Source: Clostridiales bacterium
GTDB taxonomy: Bacteria > Bacillota > Clostridia > Oscillospirales > Oscillospiraceae
Direction: 5' to 3'
Assembly: GCA_019418025.1 (NCBI GenBank)
Contig: DYCR01000040.1
Location: forward strand, 1-13,457
DNA length: 13,457 nt
The notes below the pieces were generated by a model that did no database searches, was not told the DNA's origin, and was given only the letters and a program-made list of their open reading frames with translations. Positions 7,052-13,457 of this stretch are shown one piece after another (the first letter of the stretch is position 1; the number at the start of each line of letters is the position of its first letter). The position numbers and the translations under genes are program-made.

Positions 7052-9133
7052 ATGCTGGAATTATTAGCCCCGGCGGGCTCGATGGAAGCCCTGCGTGCGG
7101 CGGTGCAGAACGGCGCCGATGCAGTATATTTGGGCTGTGGAACCTTCAACGCACGCCAAAGTGCAAAAAACTTTACCATCCAATCCTTACAGGAGGCGGT
7201 GAAATACTGCCACGTTCGTGGGGTTCAGGTCCATCTGACCCTGAACACTCTGGTTTCCGATCGGGAGATGGATGACTGTGTGAATCTGATCCGTCAGGCA
7301 GCCTCTGCCGGAGTGGACGCATTTATCGTTCAGGATCTGGGTATTGTGGAGCTGTGCAGGCAGATCGCCCCGTCGGTGGCGATCCATGGCTCCACCCAGC
7401 TGACCATCCACTCGCTGCCCGGGGTGCTGCTGTGCGCGGCATGGGGCATGAGCCGTGTGGTCATCAGCCGGGAACTGAGCAGGGAGGAAATCCGCTACAT
7501 CTGCGCAAATTCCCCCATTGAGATCGAGGTGTTCGGTCACGGGGCGCTATGTATGTGCTACTCCGGACAGTGCTATCTTTCCTGCGCCATCGGCGGACGC
7601 AGCGGCAATCGGGGCAGATGCGCCCAGCCCTGCCGTCAGGCCTACGGCTACGGACGCAGCGAGCAGAAATACCCCCTGAGCCTGAAGGACAACTGCCTGA
7701 TCCCCTATGTGAAGGATCTGGAGACCATGGGCGTGGCATCGCTGAAGCTTGAGGGCCGGATGAAAAAGCCCGAGTATGTGGCAACGGTGACAGGGGCATA
7801 CCGCCATGCCCTCGACGGGGGAGAGGTGACCCGTCCCATGATGACGGCGCTGATGAATGCCTTTAACCGTCAGGGCTTCACCGACGGATACTATACCGGC
7901 CGGATCGGACCGGAGATGTTCGGCATCCGGCAGGACACCAAGGACGACCCCAAGTGGCTGCAGCAGGCAAGGGAGACCTATGAGGCCGTGGAAAACGGAC
8001 TGGTGCCGGTGCGGTTTATCGCGCTGATCACCCCCGAGGGCAGTCAGCTTGCGGCGGAGGACCCTCAGGGCAATGTATGCAGGGCAGAAGGTCCCGTGCC
8101 GGAGGCGGCCCGAAATCTGGAGCTGACGCAGGATGCTCTGGCGGCAAGGCTTGCAAAGACCGGAGGCACGCCCTTCCGCTGCGCTCAGGTGCAGGCCCAT
8201 ATCGAGCCTGGACTGACCCTGTCGGCCTCTGCCATCAACGGCATGCGTCGGGATGTGCTGAACCAGCTGATGGCGGTGCGTGCCAGACGGGACGGGGTGA
8301 AGCTCAACAGACCCCGCCGCATGCCCAGTGTGTTCGGCCGGCGGGATATCCCCGTCATGACGGCACAGGTCACCACCCGTGAGCAGATCACCGGACGGCT
8401 GCTGAAGATGAAGCCGGAGGTGCTGTATGTGCCGCTGCATGTGATTCTGGAGGACATGGAGTATTTCAGAGGGCTGCGGAGCAGCCAGAACCTTGCGGTG
8501 GTGCTGCCGAGGATCGTCCATGACAATGAGATGGAGCCTATGAAAAACTGCCTGCGGCAGATCCGTGCCATGGGCATTCGGGAGGCACTGGTGGGCAATC
8601 TGGGACTGCTGATCCCTGCAAGGGAATGCGGCTTTGCGCTGCGGGGGGATTTTGGACTGAATGTGTTCAACTCCCGCTCCTTGGCGGTGGTGCGGGATCT
8701 GGAGTTCCGCTCTGCCCTGCTCAGCTTTGAGATGACCCTGCCCCAGATCCGAGACGTGAGCAAGCCCGTGGACACGGAGCTGATGGTCTACGGTCGGATG
8801 CCCCTGATGGTGACGGAAAACTGCATCATCAAAAACCGCACCGGCGGCTGCACCTGCCATCAGGGGCAGACCAAGCTGGTGGATCGGACGGGGGCGGAGT
8901 TCCCCGTCATTCGGGACGGGAATTCCTGCCGGAGCGTGATGCTCAACGGCAAGAAGCTGAGCATGCTGGACCGTCAGGACGATCTGCAGCGGCTGGGTCT
9001 GTGGGGTCTGCGGCTGTGCTTCACCACGGAAAACCGTCAGGAGGTGGACCGGGTGCTGCGGGACTACACCGAGCGCACGGCCTTTGACCCCGGGGCATGC
9101 ACCAGAGGGCTGTACCTGCGGGGTCTTGACTAA
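7052..9133 (+). CDS. U32-family protein with C-terminal DUF3656-type domain (RlhA-like, probable rRNA hydroxylation enzyme; annotated as peptidase U32)
   Basis: The start ATG at 7052 gives MLELLAPAGSMEAL, the usual U32 N-terminus, with GGAG 10 nt upstream. The frame continues 12 codons further but lacks support. Length is 693 aa. The U32 core (about 1-290) includes NGADAVYLG (20-28) and the cysteine-rich signature at about 163-194 with C167, C169, C174, C178, C190 and C194; some of these probably bind an Fe-S cluster. The domain at about 300-420 (KTGGTPF, then INGMRRDVLNQL) resembles the DUF3656 'collagenase-like' domain. Length and layout fit E. coli RlhA (YdcP), which makes 5-hydroxycytidine in 23S rRNA, better than the shorter tRNA hydroxylation proteins TrhP/YrrN/YrrO. 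The target RNA is inferred; protease activity is doubtful. First gene of an envelope operon, 16 nt before maf. Confidence 0.9.
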   Translation: MLELLAPAGSMEALRAAVQNGADAVYLGCGTFNARQSAKNFTIQSLQEAVKYCHVRGVQVHLTLNTLVSDREMDDCVNLIRQAASAGVDAFIVQDLGIVELCRQIAPSVAIHGSTQLTIHSLPGVLLCAAWGMSRVVISRELSREEIRYICANSPIEIEVFGHGALCMCYSGQCYLSCAIGGRSGNRGRCAQPCRQAYGYGRSEQKYPLSLKDNCLIPYVKDLETMGVASLKLEGRMKKPEYVATVTGAYRHALDGGEVTRPMMTALMNAFNRQGFTDGYYTGRIGPEMFGIRQDTKDDPKWLQQARETYEAVENGLVPVRFIALITPEGSQLAAEDPQGNVCRAEGPVPEAARNLELTQDALAARLAKTGGTPFRCAQVQAHIEPGLTLSASAINGMRRDVLNQLMAVRARRDGVKLNRPRRMPSVFGRRDIPVMTAQVTTREQITGRLLKMKPEVLYVPLHVILEDMEYFRGLRSSQNLAVVLPRIVHDNEMEPMKNCLRQIRAMGIREALVGNLGLLIPARECGFALRGDFGLNVFNSRSLAVVRDLEFRSALLSFEMTLPQIRDVSKPVDTELMVYGRMPLMVTENCIIKNRTGGCTCHQGQTKLVDRTGAEFPVIRDGNSCRSVMLNGKKLSMLDRQDDLQRLGLWGLRLCFTTENRQEVDRVLRDYTERTAFDPGACTRGLYLRGLD

Positions 9134-9149
9134 GGAAAGGGACGAAACA

Positions 9150-9725
9150 ATGCAACTGATACTAGCATCCCAATCCCCCAGAAGGCGGGAGCTGTTGGGA
9201 TTGACCGGGCTGGACTTTGTGGTCCGCGCGGCAGATATTGACGAAACGATGGACCCTGCAAAGGGACCCTATGACGAGGTAGCGGCGGTGAGCCGGCGCA
9301 AGGCACTGGCAGTGCCCCGGCAGCAGGAGGACGTGGTGGTGGCAGCCGACACCATTGTGGTTTGCGGCAGCACCATACTGGGCAAGCCCAAGGACGAGGC
9401 CGATGCACTGCGGATGCTGCGGATGCTGTCGGGTCGGGATCATCAGGTGATGACGGGCATGACGGTGCTCAAGGGAGCAGAATGCATCACCGTCACCGAG
9501 GTGACCGACATCCACTTCCGGGAGCTGACCGAGGGGGAGATCCGAGCCTATGTGGCCTCCGGCGACCCCATGGACAAGGCAGGGGCCTACGGCATACAGG
9601 GCGCCGCCGGACTGTTCGTTCGGGGGATCGAGGGAGATTATTACAACGTGATGGGTCTGCCCATCTGCCGGCTGACCGTGATTCTGCGCAGTCTGGGGCT
9701 GAAGATACTGGAGGAAACAAGATGA
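9150..9725 (+). CDS. maf: Maf family nucleoside triphosphate pyrophosphatase (dTTP/UTP type likely)
   Basis: Maf proteins hydrolyse non-canonical or selected NTPs to the monophosphate and pyrophosphate in the cytoplasm; the family is linked to septum inhibition. The start at 9150 follows AAGGAAAGGG and gives the classic MQLILASQSPRRRELL. Length is 191 aa, normal for Maf. Motifs seen: S7-x3-R11-R12 near the N-terminus, AADTIV with catalytic Asp67, GKP (78-80), LSGRDHQV (93-100), and KAGAYGIQG-A with Lys143 and Gln150. The YhdE-like motif set suggests dTTP/UTP preference, but the subtype is not certain. Its stop overlaps the mreC start (ATGA), implying translational coupling; maf next to mreCD is a well-known Firmicutes arrangement. 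Confidence 0.95.
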   Translation: MQLILASQSPRRRELLGLTGLDFVVRAADIDETMDPAKGPYDEVAAVSRRKALAVPRQQEDVVVAADTIVVCGSTILGKPKDEADALRMLRMLSGRDHQVMTGMTVLKGAECITVTEVTDIHFRELTEGEIRAYVASGDPMDKAGAYGIQGAAGLFVRGIEGDYYNVMGLPICRLTVILRSLGLKILEETR

Positions 9726-10552
9726 AGCATTTGTTCAGTGGTCGAGTGAAAACCGTGATCATCCTTGCGCTGCTGCTGGCAGTGGTGCTGACGGTGGCGG
9801 CAAGCACCCTGAAGGTGGATCTGCCGGGTATTGCGGTCAAGAGCATCCTGAAGCCCCTGCATGCCGGGGCCAACGCCCTGACAACTCAGGCCGAGCATCT
9901 TTACAGCTATGCCTTCCGGTACGAGACCCTTGTGGCGGAAAACGAGGAGCTGAAGCAGCGCATTGCCGAGATGGAGGATGACGCCCGTGCGGCGGATGCT
10001 CTGGCCCGGGAAAACGAGCGGCTGCGTGCGGTTGCGCAGATGCAGGAGCAGCGCGAGGACTTCAAGATGGTGGATGCCAACGTGATCGGCTGGGCCTCCA
10101 ACGACTGGAGCAGCACCTACACCATCAATAAAGATGCCCGCTCGGGGATCGAGGTGGGTCAGTGCGTGGTGACGGCCAATCAGGAGGTCGTGGGACTGAT
10201 CACGGAGGTCGGCGTGGGCTATTCGGTGTTCAAGTCGGTGCTGGACTCCTCTCTGGAGGTCTCTGCGACCATTGCATCCTCCGGCTATAACGGCATGGTG
10301 CAGGGCAGCTACGCCAGCGGTGTCGAGGGGAAAATGCGCATGAACTACCTGCCCTCCAACTCGGTGATTAGGAACCACGATCAGGTGGTCACCGCCGGTT
10401 CCACGGTCTATCCCCGGGATCTGGTGCTGGGCTATGTGGTCGATGCCGGATTTGACGCAACCGGTGTGGCGAAATATGCCATTTTGGAGCCGGCGGCAGA
10501 CCTTGGCTCACTGGAGCAGGTCTTTGTGCTGACGGAATTTGCAACGGAGTAA
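9722..10552 (+). CDS. mreC: Rod shape-determining protein MreC
   Basis: MreC is a bitopic elongasome protein that binds MreD and class B PBPs and activates cell-wall elongation. The 276-aa product has a short cytoplasmic N-terminus, one TM helix (about 10-30), a coiled coil (about 60-110, heptads such as ENEELKQRIAEME), and the periplasm-facing beta-rich MreC domain (about 118-272). Family signatures include YPRDLVLGYV (230-239) and a C-terminal ADLGSLEQVFVL (259-270). Length is close to Bacillus MreC (about 290). The start overlaps the maf stop by 4 nt; the open frame extends 360 nt upstream inside maf, but no MreC sequence lies there. mreD begins 4 nt after its stop. No mreB precedes it here. 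Confidence 0.95.
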   Translation: MKHLFSGRVKTVIILALLLAVVLTVAASTLKVDLPGIAVKSILKPLHAGANALTTQAEHLYSYAFRYETLVAENEELKQRIAEMEDDARAADALARENERLRAVAQMQEQREDFKMVDANVIGWASNDWSSTYTINKDARSGIEVGQCVVTANQEVVGLITEVGVGYSVFKSVLDSSLEVSATIASSGYNGMVQGSYASGVEGKMRMNYLPSNSVIRNHDQVVTAGSTVYPRDLVLGYVVDAGFDATGVAKYAILEPAADLGSLEQVFVLTEFATE

Positions 10553-10556
10553 TGCC

Positions 10557-11138
10557 ATGGCAAGAAGGAAATATCAGTTTAAGCCGGATCGACAGGATGC
10601 CGGTTTCCTGAATAAGCTTTATATTACAAGGGCGCAGCGGATGACGCTGCTGAAATGGAGCCTGTACAGCGTGCTGTTTTTGGCGGCTCTTGTGATCCAG
10701 GACAGCGTTCTCAGCCGATATCGGATCTTTGACGGTCTGTTCGATCTGGCACCCACGGTGATTATTCTGGTCACGGTGATCCAAGGCTCCCATTCCGGCA
10801 GCGTGTTTGCACTGGCTGCGTCCATGGTGTATGTGTTTGCCGGCACCGGTCCGGGAAATTACGGATTTTTCCTGCTGACGCTGTATGCCTGTCTGGCGGC
10901 GGTGTTCCGGGAGGGCTTCATGCGCCGCAGCAGAGGCTCCATCTGGATGTGCAGCGGGGCGGCGCTTGCGCTGTATGAGCTGACCGTTTTCGGTATCGGC
11001 CTGCTGATGAAGATCACATACAGCCGCAGGATCTGGGCATTTCTGGTGACCATCCTGCTGAGCGTTCTGGTGATGCCTGCACTGACACCCCTTGTGGAGC
11101 GCATCGGTAAAATCGGAGGTGAAACATGGAGAGAATAA
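10557..11138 (+). CDS. mreD: Rod shape-determining protein MreD
   Basis: MreD is the polytopic partner of MreC in the elongasome. The ATG at 10557 has GGAG at 10546-10549 (7-nt spacing) inside the end of mreC; a TTG at 10539 would overlap mreC and is less likely. The 193-aa product has a basic N-terminus of about 30 residues and about six predicted TM helices (roughly 31-52, 61-77, 81-97, 101-118, 129-150, 158-180). It includes the family-like DLAPTVIILVTVIQG stretch (63-77). Sequence is weakly conserved in MreD, so the call rests on topology, length and position between mreC and a PBP gene. Its end overlaps the PBP start by 13 nt. Confidence 0.88.
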   Translation: MARRKYQFKPDRQDAGFLNKLYITRAQRMTLLKWSLYSVLFLAALVIQDSVLSRYRIFDGLFDLAPTVIILVTVIQGSHSGSVFALAASMVYVFAGTGPGNYGFFLLTLYACLAAVFREGFMRRSRGSIWMCSGAALALYELTVFGIGLLMKITYSRRIWAFLVTILLSVLVMPALTPLVERIGKIGGETWRE

Positions 11139-13192
11139 GCCGATTCAGATCGCTGATGCTGCTGCTGATCTTCAGCGTGATCCTTGGCATTTACAGCGTG
11201 CATATGTATTCCATGCAGATCTTGGGCGGAGGCACCGTGGTGCGCAACTCCGACACCAATACATCTTATTACACCGTCAAGGCGGCCCGGGGAGACATTC
11301 TGGACCGAAACGGCAACGTACTGGTCACCAACGAGGCGACCTATGACATGGTGTTCAACAACTTCGTGCTGATGAACAGCAGCGATGCCAACGGGAATCT
11401 GCTGAAGCTGGTGCAGCTGTGCCGGGAACTGGGGATCGAATATATCGAACATTTCCCCATCAGCAAGACAAGACCCTATGAGTACACTCTGGACGAGCAA
11501 AGCACCAGCTGGCAGGGATATTTTAAGGAATATCTGAGCTATATGGAGATCGACTCGGATATCACCGCACCCCGGCTGATCGAGAAGCTGCGCCAGATCT
11601 GCAAGATCCCCGAGGAATGGTCCGACGAGGATGCGAGACTGGTCCTCGGTCTGCGCTATGAGCTGGCGCTGCGGTCGGATATCACCAATCTGCCGAGCTA
11701 TGTGTTCATTGAAAATGTGGAGGATGAGACGCTCAATGCCATCTCCGAGCTGAATATCCCCGGCCTTGAGCCGGAGGCTTCCACCATCCGGGTGTACAAG
11801 ACCAAGTATGCGGCCCACATTCTGGGCACCATGGGCAAGATCGATGCAGAAAATTGGCCCGAGTATAAGGAAAAAGGATATTCCATGGATGCCAGTATCG
11901 GCACCAGTGGATTTGAAAAAGCATTTGAGGACGAGCTTCACGGCACCGACGGACAGATCGCGCGGACCGTGGACAAGCACGGGAACGTCATTTCCGAGCA
12001 TTACACCAAGTACCCCGTGGCAGGCAACAACGTGGAGACGACCATAGACCTGAACCTTCAGCGGATCGCAGAGGAGAATCTGGCGATCACCTTCCAGAAG
12101 CTGAGAGACGAAAACGGTCTTTACAATCGGGGACTGGGCGCCGATGTAGAGGGCGGCGCCGTGGTGGTGGAGGACGTGAACACCGGAGAGATTCTGGTCA
12201 GCGCCTCCTACCCCACCTATGATCCGGCGAAATTCAACAGCGACTACGACGAGATCAAGGAGATGGAATTCGATCCGCTGTACAACCGTGTCCTGCTGTC
12301 GGCACAGCCCCCCGGCTCCAGCTTTAAGATGGCCATGGCCGTTGCGGCTCTGGAGACCGGTACCATCGATCGGGGCACCGCCATTGAGGATAAGGGTGTC
12401 TTTACCAAATACGACGGCATCAGCCCCATGTGTCTGATCTACGCCCGTAAGCGGGTCACCCACGGCATGGAGACGGTCGGTGATGCGCTGCGGGATTCGT
12501 GCAACTATTTCTTCTATGAGGTTGGTGACCGCATGTCCATCGAAACCACCGATGCCTTCGTGCGGGACTTTGGTCTGGGTGAGCCCACGGGAGTGGAGAT
12601 CCCCGAAAATATCGGCCATCGGGCCAACCCGGAGACAAAGGCGAAGCTGTACAGCGGTTCGTCGGCAAAGTGGTACATGGGTGACCAGATTCTGGCGGCC
12701 ATCGGTCAGTCGGAGCATCGGTTCACGCCCATGCAGCTGGTGAGCTATACGGCGACCCTTGCCAACGGCGGCACCCGTCACGCATGCACCTTCCTCAAGC
12801 GGGTGGTCTCCGCTGACTACTCGACCTTGGTACGGGAGAATACCCCTAGGGTCCTCAGCACGGTGCCCATGTCCGAGGAGACATACTCCACCGTTGTTGA
12901 CGGCATGAGACGGGTCGTCACCGAGGGTACGGCGTACAGCTATTTTGTGGGATACGATACCGTTACGGTCGCCGGTAAGACCGGCACTGCCGAGCATGGC
13001 TCCGGCGGCTCCACCAACGGCTCCTTTGTCAGCTTTGCACCGGTGGATAAGCCCCAGATCGCCATTGCGGTCTACGGTGAGAAGGCAGGCGAGGGCGGCA
13101 ACCTTGCCAACGTCTCCAAGCCCATCATGGACGCATACTTCTCGGTGGATGACGCAAGCGATGTTGTGACCTTTGAAAACCAAATCGGATAA
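11126..13192 (+). CDS. mrdA: Class B penicillin-binding protein 2 (peptidoglycan D,D-transpeptidase, elongation type)
   Basis: This enzyme cross-links peptidoglycan outside the membrane, with a RodA-type glycosyltransferase as usual partner. The ATG at 11126 follows GGAGG by 6 nt and overlaps mreD. The 688-aa product has one TM anchor (about 9-31), a pedestal/dimerisation domain opening with AARGDILDRNG (53-63), and a transpeptidase domain from about residue 310. Active-site motifs are intact: S398-S-F-K401, S458-C-N460 and K618-T-G620. FTPMQLVSYTATLANGG (533-549) is also typical. No PASTA repeats are present. The mreCD context favours a PBP2/MrdA role over FtsI or SpoVD, although sequence alone leaves the subtype open. 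Expected to be a beta-lactam target. A strong terminator follows its stop. Confidence 0.93.
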   Translation: MERISRFRSLMLLLIFSVILGIYSVHMYSMQILGGGTVVRNSDTNTSYYTVKAARGDILDRNGNVLVTNEATYDMVFNNFVLMNSSDANGNLLKLVQLCRELGIEYIEHFPISKTRPYEYTLDEQSTSWQGYFKEYLSYMEIDSDITAPRLIEKLRQICKIPEEWSDEDARLVLGLRYELALRSDITNLPSYVFIENVEDETLNAISELNIPGLEPEASTIRVYKTKYAAHILGTMGKIDAENWPEYKEKGYSMDASIGTSGFEKAFEDELHGTDGQIARTVDKHGNVISEHYTKYPVAGNNVETTIDLNLQRIAEENLAITFQKLRDENGLYNRGLGADVEGGAVVVEDVNTGEILVSASYPTYDPAKFNSDYDEIKEMEFDPLYNRVLLSAQPPGSSFKMAMAVAALETGTIDRGTAIEDKGVFTKYDGISPMCLIYARKRVTHGMETVGDALRDSCNYFFYEVGDRMSIETTDAFVRDFGLGEPTGVEIPENIGHRANPETKAKLYSGSSAKWYMGDQILAAIGQSEHRFTPMQLVSYTATLANGGTRHACTFLKRVVSADYSTLVRENTPRVLSTVPMSEETYSTVVDGMRRVVTEGTAYSYFVGYDTVTVAGKTGTAEHGSGGSTNGSFVSFAPVDKPQIAIAVYGEKAGEGGNLANVSKPIMDAYFSVDDASDVVTFENQIG

Positions 13193-13201
13193 TGTATGAC
13201 C

Positions 13202-13240
13202 TGTGTCCACTCCGTTATCGGAGTGGACACAAATTTTATC
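13202..13240 (+). terminator. Terminator of the U32-maf-mreCD-PBP operon
   Basis: TGTGTCCACTCCG (13202-13214) pairs perfectly over 13 bp with CGGAGTGGACACA (13219-13231) around TTAT, followed by AATTTTATCC. It starts 10 nt after the PBP stop. The T-run is short (four), but the stem is very stable. Confidence 0.85.
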
Positions 13241-13261
13241 CACGCAGGGGGTGTATCACGG

Positions 13262-13303
13262 GAAAATGCGATAAATGGGGAACTTTTTGGGCGAAAATGC
13301 GAT
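13262..13303. repeat. Short direct repeat GAAAATGCGAT, two copies 31 bp apart
   Basis: GAAAATGCGAT occurs at 13262-13272 and again at 13293-13303, in a gene-free, AT-rich stretch between the operon terminator and the outward promoter. A 31-bp period is close to three helical turns, which would suit two copies of a regulator on one face of the DNA. Two copies of an 11-mer in such AT-rich DNA could also be chance. Confidence 0.35.
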
Positions 13304-13347
13304 TTTTGAGCATTAAATGTTGAAAATGTGTACAATGAAAAGCGGAT

Positions 13348-13366
13348 CGTTCGTCATTACGGAACG
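13348..13366. other. Small imperfect hairpin in the 3' gene-free region
   Basis: CGTTCGT (13348-13354) pairs with ACGGAACG (13359-13366) around CATT with one bulged G. It is not followed by a T-tract, so it is unlikely to be a terminator. It lies between a weak possible promoter (TACAAT at 13331-13336) and the strong promoter at 13424. Confidence 0.3.
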
Positions 13367-13379
13367 AAAATGAGCGTTT

Positions 13380-13452
13380 TTTGAACTGCTTTGAAAATTT
13401 TTGAAAAAAAGTGAAAAAAGCGCTTGACAATTGAAGGTGGGCGTGGTAATAT
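13380..13452 (+). promoter_or_regulatory. Strong outward-facing promoter with an upstream A-tract region; gene lies beyond the window
   Basis: TTGACA at 13424-13429 is a perfect -35, followed by a 17-nt spacer and TAATAT at 13447-13452 (4/6). The 40 nt upstream (about 13380-13420) carry A/T-tracts at roughly helical spacing, like an UP element. From 13232 to the right edge I see no credible gene. A strong promoter with an UP-like region suits an rRNA or tRNA operon, or a highly expressed gene, but the product is outside the window. Confidence 0.7.
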
Positions 13453-13457
13453 ATCTG

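Noticed and set aside
7547..8860. A 437-codon minus-strand frame opposite the U32 gene
   Set aside because: His/Gln-rich low-information translation and no family resemblance; the plus-strand protein is clearly U32.
9362..9721. A 120-codon upstream extension of the mreC frame inside maf
   Set aside because: The sequence there is out of frame with a well-conserved Maf and shows no MreC-like residues. The ATG at 9722 gives the normal MreC N-terminus.
10859..13243. A 794-codon open frame on the minus strand, opposite mreD and the PBP gene
   Set aside because: Its translation is rich in His, Gly and Val and has no recognisable domain. It mirrors a well-supported PBP with intact catalytic motifs. 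Long antisense frames are common in GC-rich genes with biased third positions.
13335..13373. A 12-codon mini-frame starting at the ATG at 13335
   Set aside because: No ribosome site, very short, and it overlaps a hairpin; nothing supports translation.
1..13457. Search for tRNA, rRNA, insertion sequences, prophage genes and CRISPR repeats
   Set aside because: No cloverleaf, transposase, terminal inverted repeat pair, integrase or regularly spaced repeat was seen by eye on either strand.

Overview
The window looks like chromosome from a spore-forming, GC-rich member of the Clostridia, probably Oscillospirales (Ruminococcaceae/Oscillospiraceae). I infer this from a clear SpoVT, strong AGGAGG-type ribosome sites, Firmicutes-type promoters, a CpsA/Wzg-like LCP protein, and a maf-mreC-mreD-PBP shape cluster. 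The genus cannot be named from what is visible. Coding density is high. I see no tRNA, rRNA, insertion sequence, prophage or CRISPR array.

Left part (1-4140, plus strand). The window opens inside a large membrane protein whose first visible residues look like the last membrane helix of YidC/Oxa1. It continues through about seven more membrane helices into an extracytoplasmic sulfatase/LtaS-like domain. A terminator follows, then an intergenic region with two nested hairpins and a near-consensus promoter. Next is a 511-residue LCP-family protein (three TM helices, accessory domain, LCP domain), probably a ligase that attaches polymers to the cell wall. Two nearly duplicate hairpin terminators close it and lie between it and the convergent spoVT.

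Middle part (4166-6901). spoVT is on the minus strand. Diverging from it is a tight three-gene operon of single-pass membrane proteins. The first two start with a four-cysteine zinc ribbon and the third has none. All three share the same motif (YQ-x6-L-x2-[LV]-L) about 22-25 residues beyond the membrane helix, so they look like diverged tandem paralogues. I recognise no named family. This is the best candidate in the window for an undescribed system.

Right part (6960-13231, plus strand). An extended -10 promoter starts what looks like one operon: a long U32-family protein (RlhA-like rRNA hydroxylation type), the Maf nucleotide pyrophosphatase, MreC, MreD and a class B PBP2-type transpeptidase. 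Genes are 4-16 nt apart or overlap, and a strong hairpin terminator ends the run. MreC, MreD and PBP2 are elongasome parts. mreB, which often precedes mreC, is not between maf and mreC. The last 225 bases hold no gene. They carry a short direct repeat, a small hairpin, A-tracts and a TTGACA-N17-TAATAT promoter facing out of the window, perhaps that of a stable RNA operon.
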